Below are positions 1 to 9,007 of a stretch of 64,000 nt of DNA, in pieces. Source of the stretch: Saccharum officinarum (Eukaryota > Streptophyta > Magnoliopsida > Poales > Poaceae); the NCBI GenBank assembly GCA_020631735.1, contig CM036170.1, forward strand, positions 70,075,737-70,139,736, given 5' to 3'. Position 1 is the stretch's first letter. Each line of letters starts with the position of its first letter. A program made the translations under genes and the position numbers. The notes beneath the pieces were generated by a model that saw only the letters and a list, made by a program, of their open reading frames with translations, ran no database searches and was not told where the DNA came from.

Positions 1-2034
1 GTTTTTTGTTTGGTGTTCTCGAGGATTTTTCCGGTGGGTGCGCGCGAGCGCACCCTCCGAGTGTAGCCCCGAGGCCTTAGGGGGTAGTGTACCCCTTCAA
101 GGGCTGAGATTCAATTATGCGGTCGTAGAGTTGTGGGCAACCTTGGCTGTTCGCTAGGCTGACAAGGTGGGGTCAGCCCTCGAGCCCTCGCTCTATGAAA
201 GTTGGAATGCTTTAGAGAATGGGCGTCCTCGACCAGCCATCGGCTGGTCGCGGTGGGGTCCGCCCATAAGCCTCTTCTCTTTGCAATGGTTCTTCATGCC
301 AAGTCTTTTGATTTCCTCCGCGGGCCTCTACAACTTGGCTTGAAGTATGTGTGTCATCCCAATCACCGTCCGTTGGTTCTTGGTATAGTTTTTGTGTATT
401 CTGTTGGGCCCAAAGACGGTCTTTCTGGGTGAGTCTTGGTGAAATGTGTTTTTCCTTTTACCGTGGCCCATGGTCAGCCCATGGACGCGCTGGTGATCAG
501 TTGTGTGGAAAGGAAGGTGAAAGAGTGATGTGGTGGTTTTTTGTCAAAGGTAATTGAGTGCGGTTTTGACACATCATGGCTTGGTTGGTGGAAAAAAATG
601 GGCGACGGTTCGTGATTTGGAACTTCATGATCTTGGTGAGAGGAGAGGACGGCGGTTCGTGAATCGAGACCACATTGATCGCCCCGGGAGGCCGTGGAAC
701 TGAGCGGTCGCTTGGGGTCTATTTATACCCGGCTTAGAGCCCGACCCTTTCACTATCCTTGCCTTTCTTTTCCTATTCCCTCTCCCACTTAGTTCATCCT
801 TGATGGAGCACGGTGACTCGTCGAGGGGGTCTTGGGCGTCCGAGGAGGTGGACGGCCCCCTAGCGGCGCAGCGCCGCCCTACCAATGACCGGGCCTTCAA
901 TGGGTCTGGCCGCGTGCTGAACACCAGCGGCCTTTCTGTCGGCGGCCTCTTTCGCATTGCTGCCAAGGCTTGGGCCGGCCCGTTGGAGCCGGTGGTGAAG
1001 GAGGCAGAGGAGCGAGCGCTGGCGGGCGCCGTGGTCGCGGGCGTCAAGGAGAGGGCGGACGCCCTCATCAAGCAGCTTGAGGACGCCGATCGCTGTTCGT
1101 ACGTATTCTTCCTCTTGTTTCTAGTTTCTTTTGTGTTTTCGTCTGATGGGGTTTTTCATCAGAGGCGATGACGGAGCTAGAGCGTCTTCGTGCGGCGGTG
1201 GACGCTTTCCTCGACTTCCTGGGGGTTGCGCCAGGCGCCCGAGAGGAGCGCCTCTGGAACGCGCGCCACCGTGTCCTCGACGCCATCGAGAGTGGCGTTC
1301 GTCGTGGCGCTGGGGTTGCCCTGGCCATGGCAGAGGTGTCGGTGGAGGCAGACCTCACCAGAGTTAGTGGCTTCCCTGCGGGGGAGGAGCTGTGCCACCA
1401 TGAGGACCTGGTAGCGCGCTACGGCCTAGCGAGGGAGGCAGTGGCCACCCATGTTCCTGCTGCGGAGGTGCTCGCGAGGCTCCCCCTCATTAGGGTTTTT
1501 CTGTGTTCTGCTTTGCTTGTGGCGCATCGGCACCTTTTATTTTGTATCGGACCTTTTATGATGAATTAATCGGTGTTTAGTTTTATCGCTTTTGTTTACA
1601 TTTTTTGGTTAGCATGTGGTTAGTATAAAACGTTGCCGGAGCATCACCGGCGGCGAGTTTGGCGGGGTTCCCTGTAAGGAAGGAACCGCTCCTAGGTGCG
1701 CGTAGCATATTAGGGTCGATGTGATTACTGCCACTGCCACGTCCGAGGCGGGTTCGGCGTCCCTTAATGTCGACGCATGGAAGGGACAACCACCAGCCGG
1801 ACTTTTTTTGCCCTCGGGCGCTTCTGGACTCCGACCGATGGCCCGAGTAGACGTCTTACCTGTATATGGGCCTCGATGGGCCTTTGAAATGAGAAAGTAG
1901 TTATGCGTATGAATCTAGGCCTCCAAAAATCTTCGCCCGTGCGTCGATCCGGTCAGGAGGCCCAATGCATTCCCCTCGCGCTTCTTTTCCGCAAAGAAGG
2001 AGGGGTTGGACAGCGGCACATCATCCCTCATGCC
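1..2034 (+). mobile_element. Gypsy-type LTR retrotransposon fragment (left copy)
   Basis: The first ~484 bases are the same sequence, in the same orientation, as 63517-64000; the only difference I see is one C in a C-run near position 80. The right copy lies about 1.1 kb inside an element that begins with TGTCGGTGTTC, a typical start of grass Gypsy LTRs. This left copy therefore enters the window mid-element and runs into GC-rich sequence with a possible spliced reading frame (803-1490), then non-coding sequence. It is cut off at 2034, where a TGAAAG... copia LTR begins. No reverse transcriptase or integrase is visible here, so the Gypsy assignment rests on LTR style only. Confidence 0.6.
803..1490 (+). 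CDS. Possible extra reading frame of the Gypsy-type element (two exons)
   Basis: An ATG at 803 opens a GC-rich frame to about 1102 (begins MEHGDSSRGSW, ends near QLEDADR). A possible intron 1103-1164 (GTATTC...CAGAG) would join it in frame to a second stretch beginning at 1165 (MTELERLRAAVDAFLDFLG), which stays coding-like to about 1490. Both parts are alanine-, arginine- and glutamate-rich and look helical. I recognise no domain. Non-gag-pol frames of this kind occur in the long leaders or LTRs of some grass retrotransposons, so an element-encoded accessory frame is the likeliest reading; a captured host exon pair is the alternative. Start, splice sites and end are inferences. Confidence 0.35.
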
Positions 2035-2417
2035 TGAAAGCTCTATGTTTGGTGTTGGTAATTAGTGACAATGCCTAAGTACTAATCCCATGCCTAAGTT
2101 ATATGTAGCATATGAGGATTAGTACATTCCAAAGTTGGTGGCAAGATGGACATGGTGATCATGATGACCACACTTGGATTTGGACGCAACCCTACGTGAT
2201 CAAGGCAAAGGTATATGCTTAAGGGTTGTGTTTTAGTAACCAAGACACCTAGTGGGTGTGGTTATATTATAGGATAGATAGTCGTACTATAAAGAGAGGA
2301 ATGACGCGGCTATTGAACTCCTAAGTGCCTCTAGGTGTGCATCTCATAATCATATGCATTTGGATAGAACTAATAACGTCTTAAAAAATGATTGTGAAAA
2401 TGCAACACACTCGCACA
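2035..2417 (+). repeat. Family A 5' LTR, first ~380 bp only
   Basis: Begins TGAAAGCTCTATGTTTGG and aligns base for base with the start of the LTR at 19646. I count about 20 differences over ~380 bp (about 5%), so it is considerably older than the nested element. It stops at the scaffold gap. Confidence 0.85.
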
Positions 2418-2517
2418 NNNNNNNNNNNNNNNNNNNNNNNNNNNNNNNNNNNNNNNNNNNNNNNNNNNNNNNNNNNNNNNNNNNNNNNNNNNNNNNNNNN
2501 NNNNNNNNNNNNNNNNN
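2418..2517. other. Assembly gap (100 N)
   Basis: Exactly 100 N, the usual placeholder for a gap of unknown length. It falls between the 5' LTR and the integrase of family A copy 1. At least the rest of the LTR, gag and protease (several kb in a complete element) would have to lie in it if the element were intact. Reading frames drawn across it are artefacts. Confidence 0.97.
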
Positions 2518-2779
2518 TTTTGTGATTGTGGATGATTTCACTAGATACACATGGGTATTCTTTCTTGTGGACAAGAGTGATGTATTTGACATATTCAAGA
2601 GTTCATCAAGAGAGTTGCAAAGATGAGTTTGAGACACAATCAAGAAAGTAAAGAAGTGACAATGAAAGTGATTTAGAAACATAAGAGTTGATGAGCTATT
2701 GAGAGCTTGGAATCAAGCATCAATTCTCGGCTAAGTATACACCTCAATCAAATGACCTAGTTGAAAGGAAGAATAGAAC
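2518..2779 (+). pseudogene. Copia integrase fragment (family A copy 1)
   Basis: The start reads FVIVDDFTRYTWVFFLVDKSD, the integrase core around a catalytic aspartate. The corresponding part of copy 2 (minus strand, about 47260-47350) is nearly the same. It runs toward the ERKNRT motif and is cut at 2779 by the family B insertion; the coding sequence resumes at 16259 after the duplicated target AGAAC. The frame is also disturbed between about 2600 and 2700, where short indels relative to copy 2 break it. Confidence 0.8.
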
Positions 2780-4384
2780 TGAAAGGATCAAGATGCCCAA
2801 GAGGGGGGTGAATTGGGCTTTTCTAAAAATTAAATGCAAGAATTAAATCCTACAAGCCGGAATTCACCCCTAGTGTCTACTTGTGTTCCTAGAGAGTCTA
2901 CCGATACAAAGTTTTGCACCCTAGTTTCCAATCCTAGTCTAGCATGGCAAGTCTAGGAATGTAAAACAAGCAATGAAAGTAAATACGAGAATGTAAATGC
3001 TTGAATGTAAAGGGGCAAGGAACACGGCGATGTTTTTCCGAGGTATCGGAGAGTCGCCACTCCCCACTAGTCCTCGTTGGAGCACCCGCGCAAGGGTGTA
3101 GCTCCCCCTTGATCCGCGCAAGGATCAAGTGCTCTCTACGGGTTGATTCTTCGACACTCCGTCGCGGTGAATCACCCACAACCGCTCACAAGATGAGTTG
3201 GGTCATCCACAAGCTCCGCCGGATGATCACCGAACTCCCAATCACCACCAAGCCGTCTAGGTGATGGCGATCACCAAGAGTAACAAGCTAGAACTCTCAC
3301 TTGACCACTACGAGCCCAAATGAGAAGGTGGATGCACACTTGCTACTCTCTAATCGCTAGTGAGGAACTCTCAAGCTTTGATTCTCAAATCTCTATCCTC
3401 ACTAGTGCTCTTGCACTCCCTTGCACTCCAAAGGTGTTTTTCAGCTGATCAAATGAGCAAGAGACCTCTAAAAGAGGTGGTGGGGATGTATTTATACACC
3501 CCACAGACAAAACGAACCGTTACCTGCTGACTCAGCAAAACACGAGCTGACCGGACGCGCCGGTTGAACTGACCGGACGCGCCGGTCGCTCGTAACGGTC
3601 GAAATCCGAAAAACAACTGAGTGACCGGACGCACCGGTCAGGGGTGACCGGACGCGTCCGATCGTGCAGGGAGCATACTGTACTCGCACCGGACGCGCGA
3701 CCGCGTCCGATCGGTGATGACCGGACGCGTCCGGTCGTCTCTGGACCTTACTGGACTGTGACCGGACGCGCCGATCACACCCAGGTCGCGTCCGATCGGG
3801 TGTTTCCTCAAGTGACACGTGTCGACTTCTGACCACCGCGTCCGGTCCTCGCGAGGACCGCGTCCGGTGTCAGAGCTGAAACCCTAGCCGCGGAACTGTA
3901 CTGACCGGACGCGTCCGGTCATGCCGAGGACCGCGTCCGGTCATGGGAAAACGACCCGAAACTCTCCGAAACGCGTCACAACTTGAACCAAGTTGCTTCC
4001 AACTGAACTTTGAGCTATTCTAGAGCTGCCTAGCGCCAAGTTTAACAAGTGTGCACCACACCTAAACATAGGACTCGCCTAGGTCAAGCTACCCGCTCAT
4101 GCCCCCCTTTATAGTACGGCCAAAAGAGAAAAACGAAGATCCTAACGACTATTCCAAATGTCTCTCAACACCTCGACATCCGGAACTAACCGTCCTTAAT
4201 CTTGACGTCACTCTTTTGAAAACCGAAACGATTTCCATCAAGGGGCATGAATACCATGGTGCCCAAAGCAGTTAAAACCTCCATGACCTAACTTACCAAA
4301 GTTTCTGCAAAACACACGTTAGTCATGGTAATAAAGCGTTGTCATCAATTGCCGAAACCAAACCTCGGGGCCTAGATGCTTTCA
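2780..4384 (-). repeat. Family B LTR (3' LTR of the minus-strand element)
   Basis: 1,605 bp, starts TGAAAGGATCAAG and ends GATGCTTTCA. It contains a dense cluster of CpG-rich palindromes (about 3549-3943; perfect GACCGGACGCGTCCGGTC at 3719-3736 and 3903-3920) and a minus-strand TATA box (TATAAATA, 3489-3496). It pairs with 14648-16253. Confidence 0.95.
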
Positions 4385-4398
4385 ATCTCCCCCTTTTT
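4385..4398 (-). other. Polypurine tract next to the 3' LTR
   Basis: The plus strand reads ATCTCCCCCTTTTT directly after the LTR end, so the element's sense strand has AAAAAGGGGGAGAT immediately before the LTR TG. Further copies of the same kind of tract lie at 4779-4787 and 4795-4808, next to the end of the env-like frame. Multiple purine tracts are typical of Sireviruses. Confidence 0.85.
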
Positions 4399-4790
4399 GG
4401 TGATTGATGACAACACTAAGATATAAAAGATTTGAGTTGAGGTTTTCGAGCATGCATGGTTCACATAAGCAAAAAGCAATAAGCACAAGGGGTTAGGAAT
4501 TGCTTATGTGCCCCAAGCCAAAAGAGTGTACTCATAAGATAAGACAAAGAATGTTAGTACACATACAGATATAGCTCATAAGAAATCGGAGTAAGGCACG
4601 GAAGCACAACCTTAGAGCTATAATTAAAACGGTGACAAGTGTTAACACTGCGACTGGATAAAACATTAAGACTCAAGGTTTATCACACGACGACATGTCA
4701 CACGAATGCAATGACTGAAAAGTAAACATGATGCATGAATGTAGCACACAAGAAAAAAACAAAAACCCTCTCTCAAAACTCCCCCTGAAA

Positions 4791-7314
4791 CTACTCTCTC
4801 TCCCCCTTTGGCATCAAGCGCCAAAAAACTAATCTAAGGATCTGACGGGGGACAGACGGAGTCGTGTCGGGTGCCGAGGTGCGCGGAGTAATCATGAAGT
4901 GTAGAGAATCTCCCTCGGAATCTGAGCTATCTGGCTGACCCTCTGAAGAAGCACGTGGCTGTGAAGCGGTCTGGGTCTGAGCGGCAGGAACAGGTACTGA
5001 CGTAGTAGCAATAAGAGGATCCGTCTGAGTGACCTGAGCCTGTAGCGAGCCAATAGCAGGAGGATCTGTCGAGGCAACTGACGAAGGAAGAGTCTCTGTA
5101 GTACCGGTCCCTGTCACTGGAGGAATAGCTGCCTCTGAAGCTGACAACCCTGAAGAAGTAGCAAAGGTAGTGTGCGAGGGCGTCGGCTGACCAGTCAACT
5201 CGCTGTAGGTAGCACTGTAATCACCGAAGGGTGTGCCTGTCAGGAGGTGAGGGCGAGGCTGGTCTGAAGGTGTAAACCCCGTGTGAATAGGCGTGAAGCT
5301 CGGGGACTGGAATGACTGGGGAACCTGCTGCTGTGGAGATGTGAACTGGAAACCCGGCTGTCCCTGACTCGATGGATCACTGGATTGTAAAGCAGAAGTC
5401 AGGACAGAAGCAGGCGGAGGAACCCCAACAGTGACTAGGTGGCGCAGGAGATCCAAGTACTGCTGCTGACTAGCTGCACTCTGTCGCTGAATCTCGTACT
5501 GCTGTCGCTGCATTTCAACCTGCTGCCTCTGGATCTCAAGCTGCTGACGCTGAAACTCGTCCTGACGAGCCTGAATCTGTGCAAGTGCTGCAGCTGTGTC
5601 CTGAGCCTGTCGCTGTATCTGCTGTTGCTGCTGCTCCTGTGCCTGGGTCAACCTCTCAAGTATGGCCACCATGGCTGGGTCTGTGCGGGAGGCTGAACCA
5701 GAGCCACCGGCCTCGTGGTCGTGAGACCGAGGAGACCGGTACCTGGGGATGGGCTGGTAGTCCTCATCAGTGCTGTCAGATGTCACATCCTCAGGAAGAT
5801 CAGCAGGCTGAGCGTCAAGATCGGCAAGCTCTGCCTCTGCAAGCTCATCAACTGTGGCGTCCTGCTCAGCTGCTGTCTCAGGAACCTCAGGTCGCACACG
5901 CTGTCCTGGCACTGGGGCCTGATCTCTAGTGACTGAAGCCCAAAGCTGACGGATATCATACTCAGGGAAAGCAGTAGTAGTATCTGATATCTCAGCTCGG
6001 ATCTCTGCTGGTAGCTGAATGGATGATCTAATGATGAAGCAGATCCAGTGTGCATAGGGCAGCTGACGATTACCCTTGAAGCCCTCAGCTATGGTGTCCT
6101 CCATCTCACTAAGTATGAGATCCCAAATGTCAAACTGTGTCTGTGAGAGGAGGTGGTGAACAACCCATAGCTGCATCCGAGTCAGTCCCTCTCTGTAGCC
6201 AAGTCTGGGAAGTAGAGTGCGTCTGACTATAGCATCCAGAACTCTGGCAAGAGGTGTCAAACTGGCAGGCGTGCGACGAGACCCTTCGCCAAAAGGCTCA
6301 CGGAAGCAGGGTCGAACCAAGTCTGTAGGTGGCACTGCCCGCCGTGAGGGCGTCTCGGTGGAGGAGTCTGACCAAAACACAGCTGATGTATCTTCGTGTT
6401 GGAAGCTGGGAGTCTGAGAATCTCCCGCACTCTGGTGCTGTATAGACGGTGATCGCGGCCTCGGAATGCAAAGTGAATGAAATCATGGGCAGGATCAATC
6501 CATAGTGAAGCATAAAACTCTCTGACCCATGTGCCGCAGTATGCACCTGTCCGTCCAAGAAGATCTGACAAGCCTGGCAGAAAGGACAGGTGCGGACGTA
6601 GCTGTTCTCCCACAACCTCAACCAGTGACTCAAGTCGACAGACCCTCTGTGGTCGGAAAGCAATACCGCTGTCAACTAGAGCCCTGTAGAAATCCTCCTG
6701 AAGTGGGGTATAGAAGCCTTCTGAAGCTCTGGGATCCCTCACAGGTGGAAACCACCGACTGACCTCCACGAACCTCAACCCCTGCACCTGACGTGCTGTA
6801 GCACCCCTCAAGTCAAAGTGCTCGACCGGGGTGAACCTCTAGCTCTGGGAGGAGGACGTGCTCCACGACGCTGGCCCTCTGGCCTAGGAGTCACCTGAGT
6901 ACGTGCGCGTGTGGAGCGGCGACGTGGTGGAGACTGAGCTGGCTGCTCCTCTGTGTCCTCTGTAGCCTCTGGAGCCTCTGTGGCCTCTGGAGCCTCTGTG
7001 GCCTCTGGAGGTGGATCAACTGACATACCCTCTGTAGCTCCAGTATCCTCAGTACCCTCAGTGGCCTCTGTGCCGAGCTGTCGACCTTCAAGATGAAAGC
7101 GACGCTCGCCTATGCGTATGCCACTGCTCCTGCCACCTCTCTCTGCCTGCTCTGCTGCATCTGCCACGGCCTGAGCAATCTCTGCCTCTGTAAGTGTCTT
7201 CTTCTTCTTTCTGGCCAAGATCTTGATACGCTTCCCACGTGCAATCTCAGACCGACGAGGAGGACTGTCGTCCCCGTCACCAGGAGCACCACCGGCGTTC
7301 TTGCAACGCACCAT
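4791..7314 (-). pseudogene. Env-like / plant transposon protein frame of the Sirevirus-like element, frameshifted
   Basis: Lies between pol and the 3' LTR, where Sireviruses carry an env-like gene. An ATG at 7314 follows a good 3' splice site (TTTGTCAG), as expected for a spliced subgenomic message. Part 1 (to ~6840) is basic, with a KRIKILARKKKK stretch and TEATEAPEATEAPE-type repeats. Part 2 (to ~6340) contains VSRWFPPVRDP and WVREFYASLWIDPAHDFIHF and resembles the putative plant transposon protein domain. Part 3 (to 4791) continues that domain, then has a glutamine-rich helical stretch (QRQQLEIQRQQVEMQRQQ) and a Ser/Thr/Pro-rich tail. Single-base frameshifts lie near 6840 and 6340. I see no signal peptide or membrane segment, so a working envelope is not supported. 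The function is unknown. Confidence 0.7.
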
Positions 7315-7777
7315 GCTGACAAACTGACCGAAAACCTCTGAAAGATGGTGAACTGTCACTCGAGAGGCTTGGCCTCAATCCGTATCCGCAGGCTTGGCCT
7401 CGGATTCAGCAAACTGATCTCACCCGACACACGGACAGACTCGCTGCAACGACGGAATAGAGAGATCTACTATAAGCACATATATAACTAAAAGGTACGA
7501 AACCTAGAGATAGCAAGCATATGAGATACGATGTGAATCGAAACGCGAAGCTACCTCGGATCGACGAGACGACGGTGACAAGATGAGGTGACCTAGATCG
7601 CGAGATTCCCTGAATTCGCCGGACGAGCTCTGATTTGCCGAAACATGAGCAATTAGGATTAAAAAGAAAGAGTTACGGCAAACCTAGCGAGGAGGTCAAG
7701 GTGACGCGAAACAACCTCGCGAAGAAGACGACGCGCGACAAAACCTCGACGACGAACGATCGAACGACGTTACGCGA

Positions 7778-7799
7778 ACCCTAGGGTTAGGGTTAGGGC
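7778..7799 (-). promoter_or_regulatory. Telo-box-like motif upstream of the env-like frame
   Basis: The plus strand reads AACCCTAGGGTTAGGGTTA followed by GGG; the sense strand therefore holds CCCTAACCCTAACCCTAG. AACCCTAA telo-boxes are common in plant promoters and 5' leaders of translation-related genes. The motif lies about 470 bp upstream of the env-like ATG at 7314. Regulatory use is inferred from position only. Confidence 0.45.
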
Positions 7800-8169
7800 A
7801 ACTCGACGAAGAACGATCGGAGGCGAGCGTGAGGCAGTCCACTGCCGGAGGAGATGCTGGCAAGTGGGAGCGCGGCTCACCGGCGGCAAGGGCGCGGCTC
7901 ACCGGCGGCGGAGGTGCGAGCGGCGGCGGTGGCGCGGCTGCGCGACTGGCGAGGGCAAGCGCGGGCAGAGGCGCGCTGCGGGCAGGGCGGCAGCGAGCGT
8001 GCGAGCGAGGCTAGCGCAGGCGAGGAGACGCGGCTGGGTTGCCGGAGGCGAGGAAGACGGCGAACACGGCGGCTCCGGCGGATTTGGCGAGGCGGCGGAA
8101 AAGGCTCGGGCGGATTTAGAAAAACGGCCGAGGACGAACCGTTATATGAAGGGTCAGATCCGCTCGACG

Positions 8170-8515
8170 CGTGATGACCGGACGCGGTGGTCGTTATGAC
8201 CGGACGCGGTGGTGCAGCGTCCGGTCACACTCTAGTAAGCTCCTGGAGTGACCGGACGCGTCCGGTGAGGACTGACCGGACGCGGTCAGAGTCCGGTCGA
8301 GGGGAGCTCGGGAATTCATCGCGAATGACCGGACGCGGTGGTGGTAACTGGGACCGGACGCGGTGGTCAACAGAGGCGCGTCCGGTGCAGCGTCCGATCA
8401 CTAGATCTGGAGTTGGTCTTCTGGATGACCGGACGCGCTGGTGGACGCCGGGACCGGACGCGGTGGTGAAGCATCACTGCGTCCGGTGCAGCGTCCGGTC
8501 CAGCGTCCGGTCACT
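8170..8515. repeat. Internal cluster of CpG-rich palindromes
   Basis: About a dozen copies of the half-palindrome GACCGGACGCG or CGTCCGGTC are spread over ~350 bp; the most complete (GACCGGACGCGTCCGGTG) is at 8250-8267. Spacer sequences are unique. It is the same motif as in the LTRs but lies inside the element, between pol and the env-like frame. Confidence 0.85.
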
Positions 8516-9007
8516 GTTCTTCGCCCTTCTTCGTTCCGAACTACGACGCGACTTCTCCCAATCAGGTTCCAATTCAAAAAGACACAAATAAACACCAATT
8601 GGAACACGATATGAGTGACCTCACTCAAACCCTCAAATTTTTCAAAATAGATTGCCTTAGGCTAGTATTATTTTTAAGAAAATAGGCAATAAACACCCAA
8701 GGAGCAACGTATGGCCATGCAATAGAGTTTTTGAACCTTTAGGAGCGTCAAAATGCTCTCTCTATCCATGGACGAACACAGAGGTTGCTCAAAGCTTAAC
8801 CGAAAAGAAACGACAAGAACAACAACCATGCATATGCAATGCAATACAAGAAGGTAAAGCTAGAATGCTTGTCAAGTTTGATCCACGGTTAGGCTTCTTC
8901 ACTCCTCCAAAGAAGGGTTATCGTAACCGTGTTAGCCAAGCCCTAAAAGCATTGCGATAAAATAAACATGGCATATTATACAATGCAATGCAAGGGACAA
9001 CACACGC

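Larger units (their letters stand above)
7315..9007 (-). other. Spacer between pol and the env-like frame
   Basis: 1.7 kb without an intact gene. On the minus strand, going from pol: an AT-rich part (9007-8540), a CpG palindrome cluster (about 8515-8170), a very GC-rich stretch (about 8150-7840), a telo-box-like run (7799-7778) and a leader-like stretch ending in a 3' splice site just before the env-like ATG at 7314. GC-rich open frames around 7830-8200 show no domain. The layout suggests a promoter and 5' leader for the env-like frame; this is inference. Confidence 0.6.

Noticed and set aside
2350..2682. Reading frames spanning the N gap
   Set aside because: They exist only because the N run has no stop codons; the gap length is unknown.
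3549..3943. Regularly repeated GACCGGACGCG / CGTCCGGTC motifs as a CRISPR-like array
   Set aside because: Spacing is irregular, the units are CpG palindromes or half-sites inside LTRs, and the sequence is a plant nuclear genome; they are Sirevirus LTR palindromes.
7778..7799. Telomere repeat
   Set aside because: Only about three units, TTAGGG rather than the plant TTTAGGG type, and located inside a retrotransposon; a telo-box-like promoter or leader motif is more likely.
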